From positions 3,534,001-3,598,000 of the forward strand of contig NZ_CP061725.1 in NCBI RefSeq assembly GCF_014764405.1: a DNA stretch of 64,000 bases, given 5' to 3'. Source of the DNA: Micromonospora craniellae. GTDB lineage: Bacteria; Actinomycetota; Actinomycetes; Mycobacteriales; Micromonosporaceae. A model generated the notes under the pieces. The model was not told the DNA's origin. It saw nothing but the letters and a program-made list of their open reading frames with translations, and searched no databases. Within the stretch, counting starts at the first letter, position 1. Each line of letters starts with the position of its first letter. A program made the translations under genes and the position numbers. This document shows positions 9,620 through 18,527 of this stretch, in pieces.

Positions 9620-9661
9620 GGGCGTGTCCTGCCGATCTTGTGGTGGTTGATCGTTGACGAT

Positions 9662-10358
9662 GTGCCGGTGGTGCGTCGTGGTGAACTGACCGATGAGGCG
9701 TGGGCGGTGATCGCGTCGCTGCTGCCGGAGCTTGGCGGGTCGCGGGGGCGGTGGCGGGATCACCGCCAGGTCATTGACGGGATTCTGTGGAAACTGCGTA
9801 CGGGTGCGCCGTGGCGTGATCTACCGGAACGCTTCGCACCGTGGCAAGTCCGGGGACGCCTGGTACGCAAGATGGCGAGGCCATCGGCCGATCCCGCGGC
9901 GGGCTGAGCACGAAGATCCACCTCGCCGTCGACGGACGTGGACGGCCGCTGTCGATCCTGCTCACCCCCGGCCAAGCCGGCGACAACCCGCAGTTGTTGG
10001 CGCTGCTGGACGCGATCCGCGTCAACGAGCCCGGCCCCGGTCGCCCCCGCAAGCGCCCCGATGTGCTGATCGCCGACAAAGGCTACGCGCACGACACCAC
10101 CAGACGTGCGCTACGGCAATGGGGGATCCGGCACGTCATCCCGCAACGCTCGGACCAGGTCGCCCGCCGGTGCCGCCAAAGGCAGCACCGGCGGGCGACC
10201 ACCGGCCTTCGACAAGGCGACCTACCGCAAGCGCAACGTCGTGGAACGCTGCTTCAACCGCCTCAAGCAGTGGCGTGACCTGGCCCACCCGATACGCCAA
10301 ACGCGCATCCCTCTACCGAGCAAGCCTCGTCCTCATCGCCGCCGTCATCTGGCTCTGA
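9662..10358 (+). pseudogene. IS5-family transposase, frameshifted and internally deleted
   Basis: Fragments of one IS5-type transposase follow each other in different frames. These are an N-terminal DUF4096-like part (ELTDEAWAVIASLLPE, WKLRTGAPWRDLPERF), then IGRSRGGLSTKIHLAVDGRG, VLIADKGYAHDT, GGRPPAFDKATYRKRN with VVERCFNRLKQW, and a final RYAKRASLYRASLVLIAAV. About 50 residues carrying the first catalytic Asp are missing after the N-terminal part, and at least three frame changes are needed to read it. A candidate left terminal repeat starts at 9620 (GGGCGTGTCCTGCC). No matching right end is visible, so the element is dead. Confidence 0.8.
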
Positions 10359-10376
10359 TGACACCGATGACTCGCC

Positions 10377-10619
10377 TCAAGCAGCGACCTGGGCAGAGCT
10401 GACGAACCAGGAACCCGACTCGACACCAATGGGCTCATCAACCCAAGGCTGCACGATGACGGCGAGCTGCGCTGTCATGGGCCACACGTCCACGACCCAC
10501 CCGTCGGGCGTCACCTCGACATGCGCGCGCAGCGGCTCGGTGACCTCTGACGGCAGGTCCCACGAGCGTACGAGGAAATCATCCACGCCGAACTTCTCAA
10601 CCGTGTTGACCACAACCAC
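10377..10619 (-). CDS. Hypothetical protein
   Basis: An 80-residue protein with balanced, non-shadow composition (FGVDDFLVRSWDLPSE, VEVTPDGWVVDVWPM). I recognise no family. The GTG start at 10619 has no strong ribosome-binding site. It lies directly beyond the IS5 relic, whose insertion or decay may have altered its 3' end. Coding status rests only on amino acid composition. Confidence 0.4.
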   Translation of the reverse strand: MVVVNTVEKFGVDDFLVRSWDLPSEVTEPLRAHVEVTPDGWVVDVWPMTAQLAVIVQPWVDEPIGVESGSWFVSSAQVAA

Positions 10620-10705
10620 GGCGAGACTCTAGCCAAGACGATGGCGGTGCCGACGGTGCAACTACCCGATCACCTTGCCGTCAGCTGATCGGCCCGTGGG
10701 TGCTC

Positions 10706-10780
10706 CGTGGGTGCTCGGACGCCAGCGGTCCCAGATGGATTTCCTCTTTAGATGCTGCATTCCTGCCACGAGCGGCTGCC
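10706..10780. repeat. IS-end repeat, copy 2 (pair with 7576-7650)
   Basis: This matches the 3' end of the IS701-like transposase and its terminus at 65 of 75 bases. Read on the minus strand it keeps the terminal codons and a stop. No transposase body follows, so only the element end survives here, in the otherwise gene-free 10620-10955 stretch upstream of the GH65 gene. Confidence 0.7.
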
Positions 10781-10955
10781 GATCCGACAACTACAGTGAG
10801 TAACGACCGCGCTGACCTGCTGATACTGAAGCGCCTCTGTCCGGATTTGCGGACGAGATTCCGGACGGAAGCGCCTTGCGGGCAGCAGTCAGGGGCAGGA
10901 CCGTCCGCAGTGGATTGACGGTCCGCAGGTACGTCGTCGCAACCCAGGAGGCGCT

Positions 10956-13340
10956 GTGCAAGGCACCCCCGACCGGCCGTCGTCGGCGCCGGACGACCGG
11001 TGGCGGATCCTTCGTACCCAGGACGACCTGGACCGGCTCGGCGAGACCGAATCGATCTTCGCGCTCAGCAACGGCTGGGTGGGGTGGCGCGGGACCCTCG
11101 ACGAGGGCGACCCCTGCGACATGCCGGGCAGCTACCTCAACGGGTTCCACGAGCGGCGGGCGCTCAACTACCCCGAGGACGGGTACGCCTTCCCGCAGCT
11201 CAGCGACACCGTGATCAGCGCGCCGAACGCCACCCTCGTCCGGCTCTGGGTCGGCGGGGAACCGCTGGACATCCGCATCGGAACGCTCCGCACCCACGAG
11301 CAGGTGCTCGACCTGCGGGCCGGGGTGGTGGAACGGGTCACCGAGTGGATCTCGCCGGCCGGGCAGGGGGTGCGGGTACGCAGCACCCGACTGGTGTCGC
11401 TGCCGCGTCGCCGGGTGGCCGCGCTGGACTGGACGGTGGAACCCCTGGACGACGCGGTCGATCTGCGGATCTGCGCGGACCTGCTGGCCAACGAGCGGGT
11501 CCCGCAACGCGCCGACGACCCCCGGGCCGCGTCGATCGTCCACGATCCGCTGATCGCCGAGCGGCACCACGTCGACGGCGCCGACGGGGTGCTGGTGCAC
11601 CGCACCGAGCACAGTGACCAGCGGGTCGCCGTCGCCGTGGCGCACCGGCCGTCGGCCCCCGACCAGATCGCCATCAGCACCGACGCCACCCCGGACCGGA
11701 TCCGGCTCACCCTTGCCGGGACGGTTGCGCCCGGCGAGCGGGCACGCCTGACCAAGTACGTGGCGTACGAGTGGGTACCGGTCGACGGCACCGCCGCCGT
11801 GGACCTCGCCGACCAGGTGACGGCCGAGGCGGACGCCGCCCGCGAGACAGGCTTCACCACCCTGCTCGCCGAACAACGGGCGGCCCTCGACACCGCCTGG
11901 CGGACCGCCGACGTGGTGCTCGAAGGCGACGAGGAACTGCAACTGGCGATCCGGTTCGCCATGTTCCACCTGATCCAGGCGGGCCGGCCGGACGGCGCGT
12001 CGAGCATCCCGGCCAAGGGGCTGACCGGCAACGGGTACGACGGGCACGTGCTCTGGGACACCGAGCAGTACGTGTTGCCGGTGCTGACGTACGTCGCCCC
12101 CGGGGTGGCCCGCTCGGCCCTGCGCTGGCGGTACGCGCACCTGCCCCAGGCGCGGGAACGCGCGGCGGAGCTGCGGCTGACCGGCGCCACCTTCCCGTGG
12201 CGGACCATCGGCGGCCAGGAGTGCTCCGGCTACTGGCCGGCGGGCACCGCCGGGCTGCATGTCAACGCCGACATCGCCGACGCGGTGCTGCGCTACGCCG
12301 GTGCCACCGGCGACGAGAAGTTCCGGGCCGGGGCCGGGCTGGAGCTGCTGGTGGCCGGTGCCCGGCTCTGGCGTGGCTTCGGGCACTTTACCGACGACGG
12401 CGGCTTCCACATCTTCGGCGTCACCGGCCCGGACGAGTACGCCGCACTCGTCGACGACAACGCGTTCACCAACCTGATGGCCCGGCGGAACCTGCGCGGT
12501 GCGGCGGACGCCGCCGAGCGGTACCCGGAGGCGGCCGGTCGGTTGGGTGTGGACCCGGCCGAGGTGGCCGGCTGGCGGGCGGCGGCCGACGCGATGGTGC
12601 TGCCGTACGACGCCAAGCGCGGGGTGCACCAGCAGGCGGCCGGCTTCACCAGCCAACCGGAGTGGGACTTCGCCGGCACCGGTGACGACGACTACCCGCT
12701 GCTGCTGCACTTCCCCTACCTGGAGCTGTACCGCCGTCAGGTGGTCAAGCAGGCCGACCTGGTGCTGGCCATGCTGCGCTGCCCCGGCGAGTTCACCGCC
12801 GAGGAGAAGGCGGCGAACTTCGCCTACTACGAGGCGCGTACGGTCCGGGACTCGTCGCTGTCCGCCGCGCCGCAGGCGGTGCTCGCCGCCGAACTGGGTC
12901 ACCTCGACCTGGCGTACGACATGTTCGCCGAGTCGGTGTTGCAGGACCTGTTGGACCTCGGTGACAAGACGGGCGACGGGCTGCACCTGGCCTCGCTGGG
13001 CGGCTCGTGGCTGGCGCTGGTGCAGGGCTTCGGCGGGATGCGCGACGACCGTGAGCTGCTCTCGTTCGATCCTCGGCTGCCCGACCGGATCGAGCGGCTG
13101 GCGTTCAGCCTGTGCTGGCGCGGGCACCGGCTGCTGGTCACGCTCACCACCGAGGAGGCCCGCTACGAGCTGCCCGACGCTCCCGCCGACACCGCCGTCG
13201 ACCTGTGGCACCACGGCGAGCAGGTGCGGGTGGTCGCCGGGACCCCGGTACGCCGGCCGATGCCGCAGGTGCCCGACTTCGGCGCCGAGCCGACCGCCCC
13301 TCCCGGCCGCCGCCCCACCCACCGCGCCGCCGCTGTGTAA
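10956..13340 (+). CDS. Glycoside hydrolase family 65 sugar phosphorylase-like protein
   Basis: A 794-residue protein of the kojibiose/maltose/trehalose phosphorylase family. An N-terminal beta-sandwich (about 1-260; ALSNGWVGWRGTLDEGD, YLNGFHE) is followed by a linker helix region and the (alpha/alpha)6 catalytic barrel. The barrel carries NGYDGHVLWDTEQYVLP, FPWRTIGGQE and the catalytic-acid motif GVTGPDEY, with Glu494 as the likely general acid. A small C-terminal jelly-roll ends the protein. Phosphorylases reversibly release beta-glucose 1-phosphate from alpha-glucobiosides. The substrate cannot be fixed from sequence alone. The GTG at 10956 is chosen for the AGGAGGCG just before it. The usual beta-phosphoglucomutase partner is not adjacent. 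Confidence 0.9.
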   Translation: MQGTPDRPSSAPDDRWRILRTQDDLDRLGETESIFALSNGWVGWRGTLDEGDPCDMPGSYLNGFHERRALNYPEDGYAFPQLSDTVISAPNATLVRLWVGGEPLDIRIGTLRTHEQVLDLRAGVVERVTEWISPAGQGVRVRSTRLVSLPRRRVAALDWTVEPLDDAVDLRICADLLANERVPQRADDPRAASIVHDPLIAERHHVDGADGVLVHRTEHSDQRVAVAVAHRPSAPDQIAISTDATPDRIRLTLAGTVAPGERARLTKYVAYEWVPVDGTAAVDLADQVTAEADAARETGFTTLLAEQRAALDTAWRTADVVLEGDEELQLAIRFAMFHLIQAGRPDGASSIPAKGLTGNGYDGHVLWDTEQYVLPVLTYVAPGVARSALRWRYAHLPQARERAAELRLTGATFPWRTIGGQECSGYWPAGTAGLHVNADIADAVLRYAGATGDEKFRAGAGLELLVAGARLWRGFGHFTDDGGFHIFGVTGPDEYAALVDDNAFTNLMARRNLRGAADAAERYPEAAGRLGVDPAEVAGWRAAADAMVLPYDAKRGVHQQAAGFTSQPEWDFAGTGDDDYPLLLHFPYLELYRRQVVKQADLVLAMLRCPGEFTAEEKAANFAYYEARTVRDSSLSAAPQAVLAAELGHLDLAYDMFAESVLQDLLDLGDKTGDGLHLASLGGSWLALVQGFGGMRDDRELLSFDPRLPDRIERLAFSLCWRGHRLLVTLTTEEARYELPDAPADTAVDLWHHGEQVRVVAGTPVRRPMPQVPDFGAEPTAPPGRRPTHRAAAV

Positions 13341-13349
13341 GGAAGCTGT

Positions 13350-13402
13350 GTAAGGAAGGGTCCCCTACTAACGCCTGGTGTATAGGAAGGGTCCCTTCCT
13401 TG
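13350..13402. repeat. Dispersed palindromic repeat, copy 1 (pair with 63329-63382)
   Basis: Two arms, GTAAGGAAGGGTCCCC.. and ..GGGTCCCTTCCTTG, flank a 12-base loop (acgcctggtgta). The unit is the reverse complement of the one at 63329-63382, including the loop. The stem here is imperfect. It follows a GH65 stop codon and faces the end of a convergent gene, so it could act as a two-way terminator. Confidence 0.8.
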
Positions 13403-13412
13403 CCTCCGGGGT

Positions 13413-13865
13413 CTAGTTGCCGGTCATGCGTTGCTGTATCGCGGTCAGCTCCTCGAAGGCGTACGCCCAGTTGTGGCACTTGAAGCTGCGGAGTCCGTCG
13501 ATCGGCGAGCGGCAGTCGGAGCAGCGTACGCCGGGGATGGCGGCGGGCAGCCCGGTGTTGACGTACCGGCGGTCCCCAAGGATCACGGTGGCGATCATCG
13601 CCGGGTCGTGCACACCCTTCAGCGTCGAGGCGACGATGTCGTACCAGGTGATCCGGCGACCGCACTTGGGGCAGTCCGGCTGGTCACCGCTGACCCAGAG
13701 CGGTGCGCCGATGGTGCGCGGCGGCATACCGAGCAGCTTCTCGATCCGTCGGACGTCGGCCTCCGGGGTGGTCCAGCGGTGCCGGCCGGGCAGCGACGCG
13801 GGTGAATCGTAGACGGCCTGGAACAGCGTGGGGTCCACCTCCACGGTCTCGCGTTCACTGGTCAT
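13413..13865 (-). CDS. Small zinc-ribbon-like hypothetical protein
   Basis: A 150-residue protein. Two CxxC pairs (CPKCGRRITW about residue 70 and CSDCRSPIDG about residue 120) suggest one split zinc ribbon. A further CHNW lies near the C-terminus. The ATG at 13865 has GGAAGGGA upstream. I do not recognise the family or a function. The gene converges with the GH65 gene across the palindromic repeat and stands alone. Confidence 0.65.
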   Translation of the reverse strand: MTSERETVEVDPTLFQAVYDSPASLPGRHRWTTPEADVRRIEKLLGMPPRTIGAPLWVSGDQPDCPKCGRRITWYDIVASTLKGVHDPAMIATVILGDRRYVNTGLPAAIPGVRCSDCRSPIDGLRSFKCHNWAYAFEELTAIQQRMTGN

Positions 13866-13989
13866 CGGCGTCCCTTCCGGTCGTTGGCGCCCCCACCGTG
13901 GTGGCCGGCGGGCGGCGGGCACATACCGGATCAACGACACGGCGGCCCGGCCGGCCCGCGCGTCACCGCCGGCCGGGCGTCCGCGTTCC

Positions 13990-14688
13990 TCAGGCGGCCT
14001 TCGTGGCTGCGGCTCGCGCCGGCTCGGTCAGCGCCGACCGCCGTACGCCCCGGACGATCAGGTAACCGAGGATCCAGAACTCGCCCACGGTCGCCGGGAC
14101 GACGAGCAGGTCGGCGAGGATTCCGGCACCGGGGACGAGGTACGCGACAAACGCGTTGAGCAGGTAACCGGCACCGCCGACGACGAGGATCCAGCCGAGG
14201 GCACGGGGCAGCCAGCCCGAGCGGAGCACGCACCAGCCCATCGGGATCAGCCAGAGGCCGAAGAAGATCCCGCCGACCGTCCAGAGGTGACCACTGACCA
14301 GGTACAGCAGTTGCACGGTGCTGGCGGCGTCGCCGAACGGGTCGGTCGCCACCTCGACTGCGGTCGCGAGCAGCGCGGCGCTGCCCAGGATCGCGACGGC
14401 GTTGACCATGCCGAAGACGGCGATGCTGCCGGCGGCGGTGGCGTCGACGGCACGGAACAGACGGTAGAACCATACGGCGGTGAACGTCTGGGCGAGGACC
14501 ACGAGCAGTTCGAGGGCGATCCCGACGCGGGCGAGGGACTCGTTGCCGACCAGGTGGGCCAGGGTCGCGTCGGCGTCGCCGGCGGCGAAGACCTGTGGCC
14601 GGACGGTCAGGAAGCCCAGTGCGCCGGCAATGGCGAGGCTGAGGTAGAACAACCCGGTCGCGCGGGCGGTGCGGATCAGGGGGTGCAT
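13990..14688 (-). CDS. DUF4386-type membrane protein
   Basis: A 232-residue protein with six predicted membrane segments. It starts with ARATGLFYLSLAIAGALGF and contains LLYLVSGHLWTVGGIFFGLWLIPMG and FWILGYLIVRGVR, all typical of the DUF4386 family. No biochemical function is established for this family. It is divergent from the TetR gene at 14801, and the shared intergenic region holds two copies of a palindrome, so it is very likely the regulated target. Confidence 0.8.
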   Translation of the reverse strand: MHPLIRTARATGLFYLSLAIAGALGFLTVRPQVFAAGDADATLAHLVGNESLARVGIALELLVVLAQTFTAVWFYRLFRAVDATAAGSIAVFGMVNAVAILGSAALLATAVEVATDPFGDAASTVQLLYLVSGHLWTVGGIFFGLWLIPMGWCVLRSGWLPRALGWILVVGGAGYLLNAFVAYLVPGAGILADLLVVPATVGEFWILGYLIVRGVRRSALTEPARAAATKAA

Positions 14689-14746
14689 GGGGAGACTCCT
14701 TCGAGATGCGCGTCGCCGCGGCCGGTGTCGGGTCGGGTAAGCAGCG

Positions 14747-14779
14747 CCTTACGACGTAAGGCAATCATACGATGTAAGG
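14747..14779. promoter_or_regulatory. Two direct-repeated palindromic operators for the TetR regulator
   Basis: CCTTACGACGTAAGG at 14747-14761 is a perfect 7-1-7 palindrome. A second site at 14765-14779 (TCATACGATGTAAGG) matches it at 12 of 15 positions, 18 bases centre to centre. They lie between the divergent DUF4386 and TetR genes, as expected for cooperative TetR binding that represses both. Confidence 0.7.
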
Positions 14780-14800
14780 TAAAGGGAAGATGGGGGTCGG

Positions 14801-15490
14801 ATGGGAGCGAGAAGACCTCGGGAGCCGCTGAGTCGTGAGCGTGCCCTCGCGGCGGCGATCGCGCTGGTGGACGCGGAGGGGCTGGCCGCGCTGACGATGC
14901 GTCGCCTGGCCGCCGGGCTCGGCGTCGAGGCGATGTCGCTCTACTACCACCTGCCCGGCAAGGAGGGACTGCTCGACGGCCTGGCGGAAGCGGTCATCGC
15001 CGAGATCGAGGCCGCTGCGGAGGCCGCCGACGCGACGGTGGCCGGCGACGACTGGCGCACCCGTCTGCGACAGCGCTTCCTCGCCGCCCGCGCGGTGATG
15101 CTGCGCCACCCGTGGGCGCCCGGTCTGCTCGGTTCCCGCCCGACCGTGCCCGCCGGGGTGTACGCCTACTACGACCAGATCATCGCCACGCTGCGCGAGG
15201 GCGGTTTCTCCTACCGAATCGCGCACCGCGCCCTGCACGCGTTCGGCAGTCTCGCGCTCGGCTTCGCCCAGGAGGTGTTCCGGCCGGCTGCGGCCGGCGG
15301 GACGACCGACGTCGACGTCGCCGAAGCGGAGTTGGCCGCGATGGCCGAGAAGCTGCCCCACCTGACGGCGATGATGGCCGCTGAGGCGCACGACGCGGAT
15401 GACCCCACGCTCGGGTGGTGCGACAGTCAGGTCGAGTTCGAGTTCACCCTCGACCTGCTCTTCGACGGCCTCGAACGCGCCCGGGGGTGA
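14801..15490 (+). CDS. TetR/AcrR-family transcriptional regulator
   Basis: A 229-residue protein. The N-terminal helix-turn-helix reads RERALAAAIALVDAEGL, MRRLAAGLGVEAMSLYYHLP, the SLYYHL recognition-helix form of the TetR_C_1 subgroup. The C-terminal ligand and dimerisation domain (VMLRHPWAPGLLGS, FEFTLDLLFDGLE) follows that subgroup. It is encoded divergently from the DUF4386 gene and presumably binds the palindromes at 14747-14779, silencing both until an unknown ligand binds. Confidence 0.85.
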   Translation: MGARRPREPLSRERALAAAIALVDAEGLAALTMRRLAAGLGVEAMSLYYHLPGKEGLLDGLAEAVIAEIEAAAEAADATVAGDDWRTRLRQRFLAARAVMLRHPWAPGLLGSRPTVPAGVYAYYDQIIATLREGGFSYRIAHRALHAFGSLALGFAQEVFRPAAAGGTTDVDVAEAELAAMAEKLPHLTAMMAAEAHDADDPTLGWCDSQVEFEFTLDLLFDGLERARG

Positions 15491-15518
15491 CGCCGCCCGG
15501 GTGTGGTGCCGGGAGCGG

Positions 15519-16277
15519 TCAGAGCGGTAGCAGGCCCTCGGCCAGGGCCCGCTTCACCTGCCACTCGCCTTCCGAGCCGGTCGGCCAGGGGAAGCCGCCA
15601 CTGCCGAAGACCTGGTTCAGGTAGGCGACGAACGAGGTCGTCGTCTCGCCGACGAACAGCCCGTCCACGCATCCGTCGGGCAGGACGAAGCCGTACGGCC
15701 CGCCGCCGCTGGTGTTCTCCTTGTGCAGCCGGTCCGGCGCCACCGGGAGCACGAACACCCCGGGTTCCTCGTCGGCTTCCTGCTCCTCCTGCCAGGCGCT
15801 CCACTCCTCGTCGTGGTGATCGCGGATGGACGACCCGCCGGGGTGGCGGGATCCCTCCAGCTCGATCACCAGCGGGTCGGCCGATGCCGAGGTGGCCCAC
15901 TCCGGATGCGTGCCGATCAGCCACACGTCACCCACCAGCCGGACCCAGGAGCACATCGTCATCGGCACCGCGCCGAACCGGTCCCGGAGCCAGTCCGCGT
16001 GCGCGTCGGCCTGCGCGGTCGGCGGGACGTACGGTCGCTGCACCGGCGTCTGCTCGTCGTCGTTCTCGTGGAACCGGTAGCCCGCGACGGTCAGCCGCTC
16101 CACCACGGCCTCGACGTTCTGCCGGGCCCGGAGCGCCATCTCGTCGCAGACCGACTGTGCTTCCTCGGCCAGCTCGGGACGGTGTCGGATCGTGCTGCCC
16201 CACTGGTGCAGCTCGTGCCAGACCTGCTCCCGTTGACCCCTGCGGTAGCGGCTGAGCCACTGCGGCGACGAGTTCAT
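15519..16277 (-). CDS. Hypothetical protein
   Basis: A 252-residue soluble protein beginning MNSSPQWLSRYRRG and rich in acidic residues in its second half. Motifs include DWLRDRFGAVPMTMCSWVRLVGDVWLIG and YGFVLPDGCVDGLF. The composition and the start at 16277 look genuine. The N-terminal part (helical, RARQNVEAVVERL) and the globular C-terminus suggest two domains. I recognise no family. It converges on the TetR gene. Confidence 0.55.
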   Translation of the reverse strand: MNSSPQWLSRYRRGQREQVWHELHQWGSTIRHRPELAEEAQSVCDEMALRARQNVEAVVERLTVAGYRFHENDDEQTPVQRPYVPPTAQADAHADWLRDRFGAVPMTMCSWVRLVGDVWLIGTHPEWATSASADPLVIELEGSRHPGGSSIRDHHDEEWSAWQEEQEADEEPGVFVLPVAPDRLHKENTSGGGPYGFVLPDGCVDGLFVGETTTSFVAYLNQVFGSGGFPWPTGSEGEWQVKRALAEGLLPL

Positions 16278-16778
16278 GGCGGCAGCATGGCGTACGCCCC
16301 CGACAGTCCGTCGACTCGGCGCGCCGCTCGGCGAAGCCGCACGTCCACAGGGGACGAAAGTTGGCCGTCGCCGGGTTCGTCGGGTGCCCCCAATCCCCCT
16401 TTCGGCCAATGATTGTTCGCCGTTCGACGTGGAGTGGTCCACGATTCAGGCGATCACTTCTCGGGTCGCACACATCGGTTTCCGAATATCTGCCGATCGG
16501 TCGGGGTAAAACGGTTTTATCGTCGTCCGGGTGGGCGCTTCGAGAATCGGCGGTTCTGCCTGGTGTCGGCGGCGATCTGCCGTGTGGGGACGGTCGCTCA
16601 GCGCGCCCCGGCAGGGGCGGCAGACGCGCACCTTGCTTGCTGTGACCCATGTCTCCTGTTAGAGTGAACGCCTCGGGAGCGCTCCCACGAAACGATCCCG
16701 TAAACGGATCCACGCACGGTGACACGGTGTAGGAATTTTTGTGAGCCTTAACAGTGGAATCGAATACAGGGACAGCGC
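16278..16778. other. Upstream region of the cluster-border kinase gene
   Basis: About 500 bases with lower GC near 16660-16770 than the surrounding genes, consistent with a promoter zone for the kinase gene. No coding frame is convincing and no clear operator is seen. Confidence 0.4.
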
Positions 16779-17855
16779 GTGGGTTATCAGACAAATAAGC
16801 ACGTCGGCCTGGCCGAAGAGATCTTCCGTGAACATCACCGGCGCCTGGAGTCCGCCTCGATCGCGCTGACCCGGAACGCGCCGGTGCTCGGTCAGTTGCA
16901 GCGCAACGTTCACGCGATCGTCGCCGACGTGGCGGAGCAGTTCGACCTGCCGGTGTCGAACGCCGACCCGCCCGCCGATATCGACGAGGTCGTCAACCAC
17001 ACGCTGCTGCCCACCGAGATCGGCGTGGACCGGGCGCTGCGAAACATCCATCCGATCGAGTCGTTGCGGGCCGCCGCGCTGCTCTTCGAGGTCGCGTTGC
17101 CGATCATTCTGCGCCGATACGTCATCACCGACCCGGCCCGGGTCGCGGCCGTCAGCCTCGCCCTGCACGACGCCATCTCCCGGCGGGTGTCGCTCTCCTC
17201 GCTGGCGTACGTGAACTACCTGATCGAGAAGTTGCAGGCGTCGCGCCGCGAGGAGCGTCGCCGGATCGCACGCGACCTGCACGACCGGCTCGGCCACTCG
17301 ATCGGCCTCGCCCTGCAGAACCTCGACCTGTCCCGCCACTACGGCACGCAGGACCGCCTGCGGTCCGACGCCAAGGTCGGCGCGGCGATGCACGAGATGA
17401 GGGAGGCGTTGCAGACCGTGCAGGAGTTGACCGCGGAACTGCGCCGCTCGTTCGGTGCGGACGGCATCGAGCCGGCCCTGCGGGGGTATCTCGCGTCCAG
17501 CGTGCCGGCCACCATCCGCACCGGACTGACCGTCACCGGTGACGTCAAGGTCATGCCCCGCGAGGTCGGTGAGGAGCTGTACCTGATCCTGCGCGAGGCC
17601 GCCCGCAACGCGGTACGGCACGGCGAGGCCACCGAGCTGCGCATCACGATCGTCGCCTCGGAGGACGCGATCAACGCCGAGGTGATCGACGACGGTCGTG
17701 GCTTCGACCTGATCGACGCGCAGACCGCCGGTTTCGGGCTCCGGTCCATGGCCGAGCGCGCCGACCTGCTCAACGGCCGGTTCACCATCACCTCCGCACC
17801 CGGCAGCGGCACCGTTGTCGCGGTCGAGGTGCCGCTCTACGGTCCGGAAGGATGA
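16779..17855 (+). CDS. Soluble NarL/DesK-type sensor histidine kinase
   Basis: A 358-residue kinase without predicted membrane segments. An N-terminal helical sensor region of about 140 residues precedes a HisKA_3 dimerisation segment (RRRIARDLHDRLGHSIGLAL, His168 as phospho-acceptor). The ATPase domain carries the N box ILREAARNAVRHG, DDGRGFDL (G1) and GFGLRSMAERADLL (G2). GTG at 16779 follows CAGGGACA. Its stop overlaps the response-regulator start (ATGA), so the two form one unit. The signal is probably cytoplasmic. Position at the edge of the biosynthetic operon suggests control of that cluster. Confidence 0.9.
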   Translation: MGYQTNKHVGLAEEIFREHHRRLESASIALTRNAPVLGQLQRNVHAIVADVAEQFDLPVSNADPPADIDEVVNHTLLPTEIGVDRALRNIHPIESLRAAALLFEVALPIILRRYVITDPARVAAVSLALHDAISRRVSLSSLAYVNYLIEKLQASRREERRRIARDLHDRLGHSIGLALQNLDLSRHYGTQDRLRSDAKVGAAMHEMREALQTVQELTAELRRSFGADGIEPALRGYLASSVPATIRTGLTVTGDVKVMPREVGEELYLILREAARNAVRHGEATELRITIVASEDAINAEVIDDGRGFDLIDAQTAGFGLRSMAERADLLNGRFTITSAPGSGTVVAVEVPLYGPEG

Positions 17856-18526
17856 ACACGTCGGGCACCATCCGCGTGGTGGTGGTGGACGACCACAACC
17901 TGTTCCGCGAGGGCCTCAAGGAGGTGCTCGGCACCGACCGGGACATCCAGATCGTCGGTGAGGGCGGCAGCGGCCCGGAGGCGGTCGAGCTGGTCGTCGC
18001 CCACGAGCCGGACGTGCTGCTGCTCGACGTCGAGATGCCCGGGGCGGGCGTGACGGAGACCATCCGGCAGGTGCTGCACCAGTGCCGCGACGTGCAGATC
18101 ATCGTGCTCACCATGCACGACGACGCCGAGCTGGTCCGTGAGGTGCTCGAGGCCGGCGCCAGCGCGTACATGCTGAAGACGATCCTGCGGGACGAGTTGC
18201 TGGCGGCGGTCCGGTCGGTGCGCCGCCCGTCGGCGAACATCCTGCTGGCGGTCTCGCGGGGCACGGTCGAGCAACTGGACCGCCGGCCGCCCGGCTCGGG
18301 CGGGCCGGGCACGGCGCTGACCCAGCGGGAGCGGGAGGTCCTGGTCCTCGCCGCGGGCGCGCTGAGCAACCAGCAGATCGCTTCCCGGCTGCACATCGCC
18401 GAGGCCACTGTGAAACGGCACCTGACCAACGCGTACGCCAAGCTCAACGCCGTTTCCCGGGTGGACGCGATCCGTAAGGCCGTCGCCCGCCGGATCATCT
18501 CCGACGGGCAGCGGCTCTCCCGCTGA
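17852..18526 (+). CDS. NarL/LuxR-family response regulator
   Basis: A 224-residue regulator. The receiver domain has the acidic pair in VVVDDHNLF, the phospho-acceptor Asp59 in LLLDVEMPG, and the conserved Lys in YMLKTI. The C-terminal GerE/LuxR helix-turn-helix is LTQREREVLVLAAGALSNQQ with TVKRHLTNAYAKL. It is translationally coupled to the kinase by a 4-base overlap and converges on the UbiA gene with one base between. Confidence 0.92.
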   Translation: MNTSGTIRVVVVDDHNLFREGLKEVLGTDRDIQIVGEGGSGPEAVELVVAHEPDVLLLDVEMPGAGVTETIRQVLHQCRDVQIIVLTMHDDAELVREVLEAGASAYMLKTILRDELLAAVRSVRRPSANILLAVSRGTVEQLDRRPPGSGGPGTALTQREREVLVLAAGALSNQQIASRLHIAEATVKRHLTNAYAKLNAVSRVDAIRKAVARRIISDGQRLSR

Positions 18527-18527
18527 C

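Noticed and set aside
10791..13322. 843-residue open frame on the minus strand opposite the GH65 gene
   Set aside because: It is rich in Arg, Gly, Val and His without motifs, as expected from the antisense of a GC-rich gene; the plus strand carries clear GH65 motifs.
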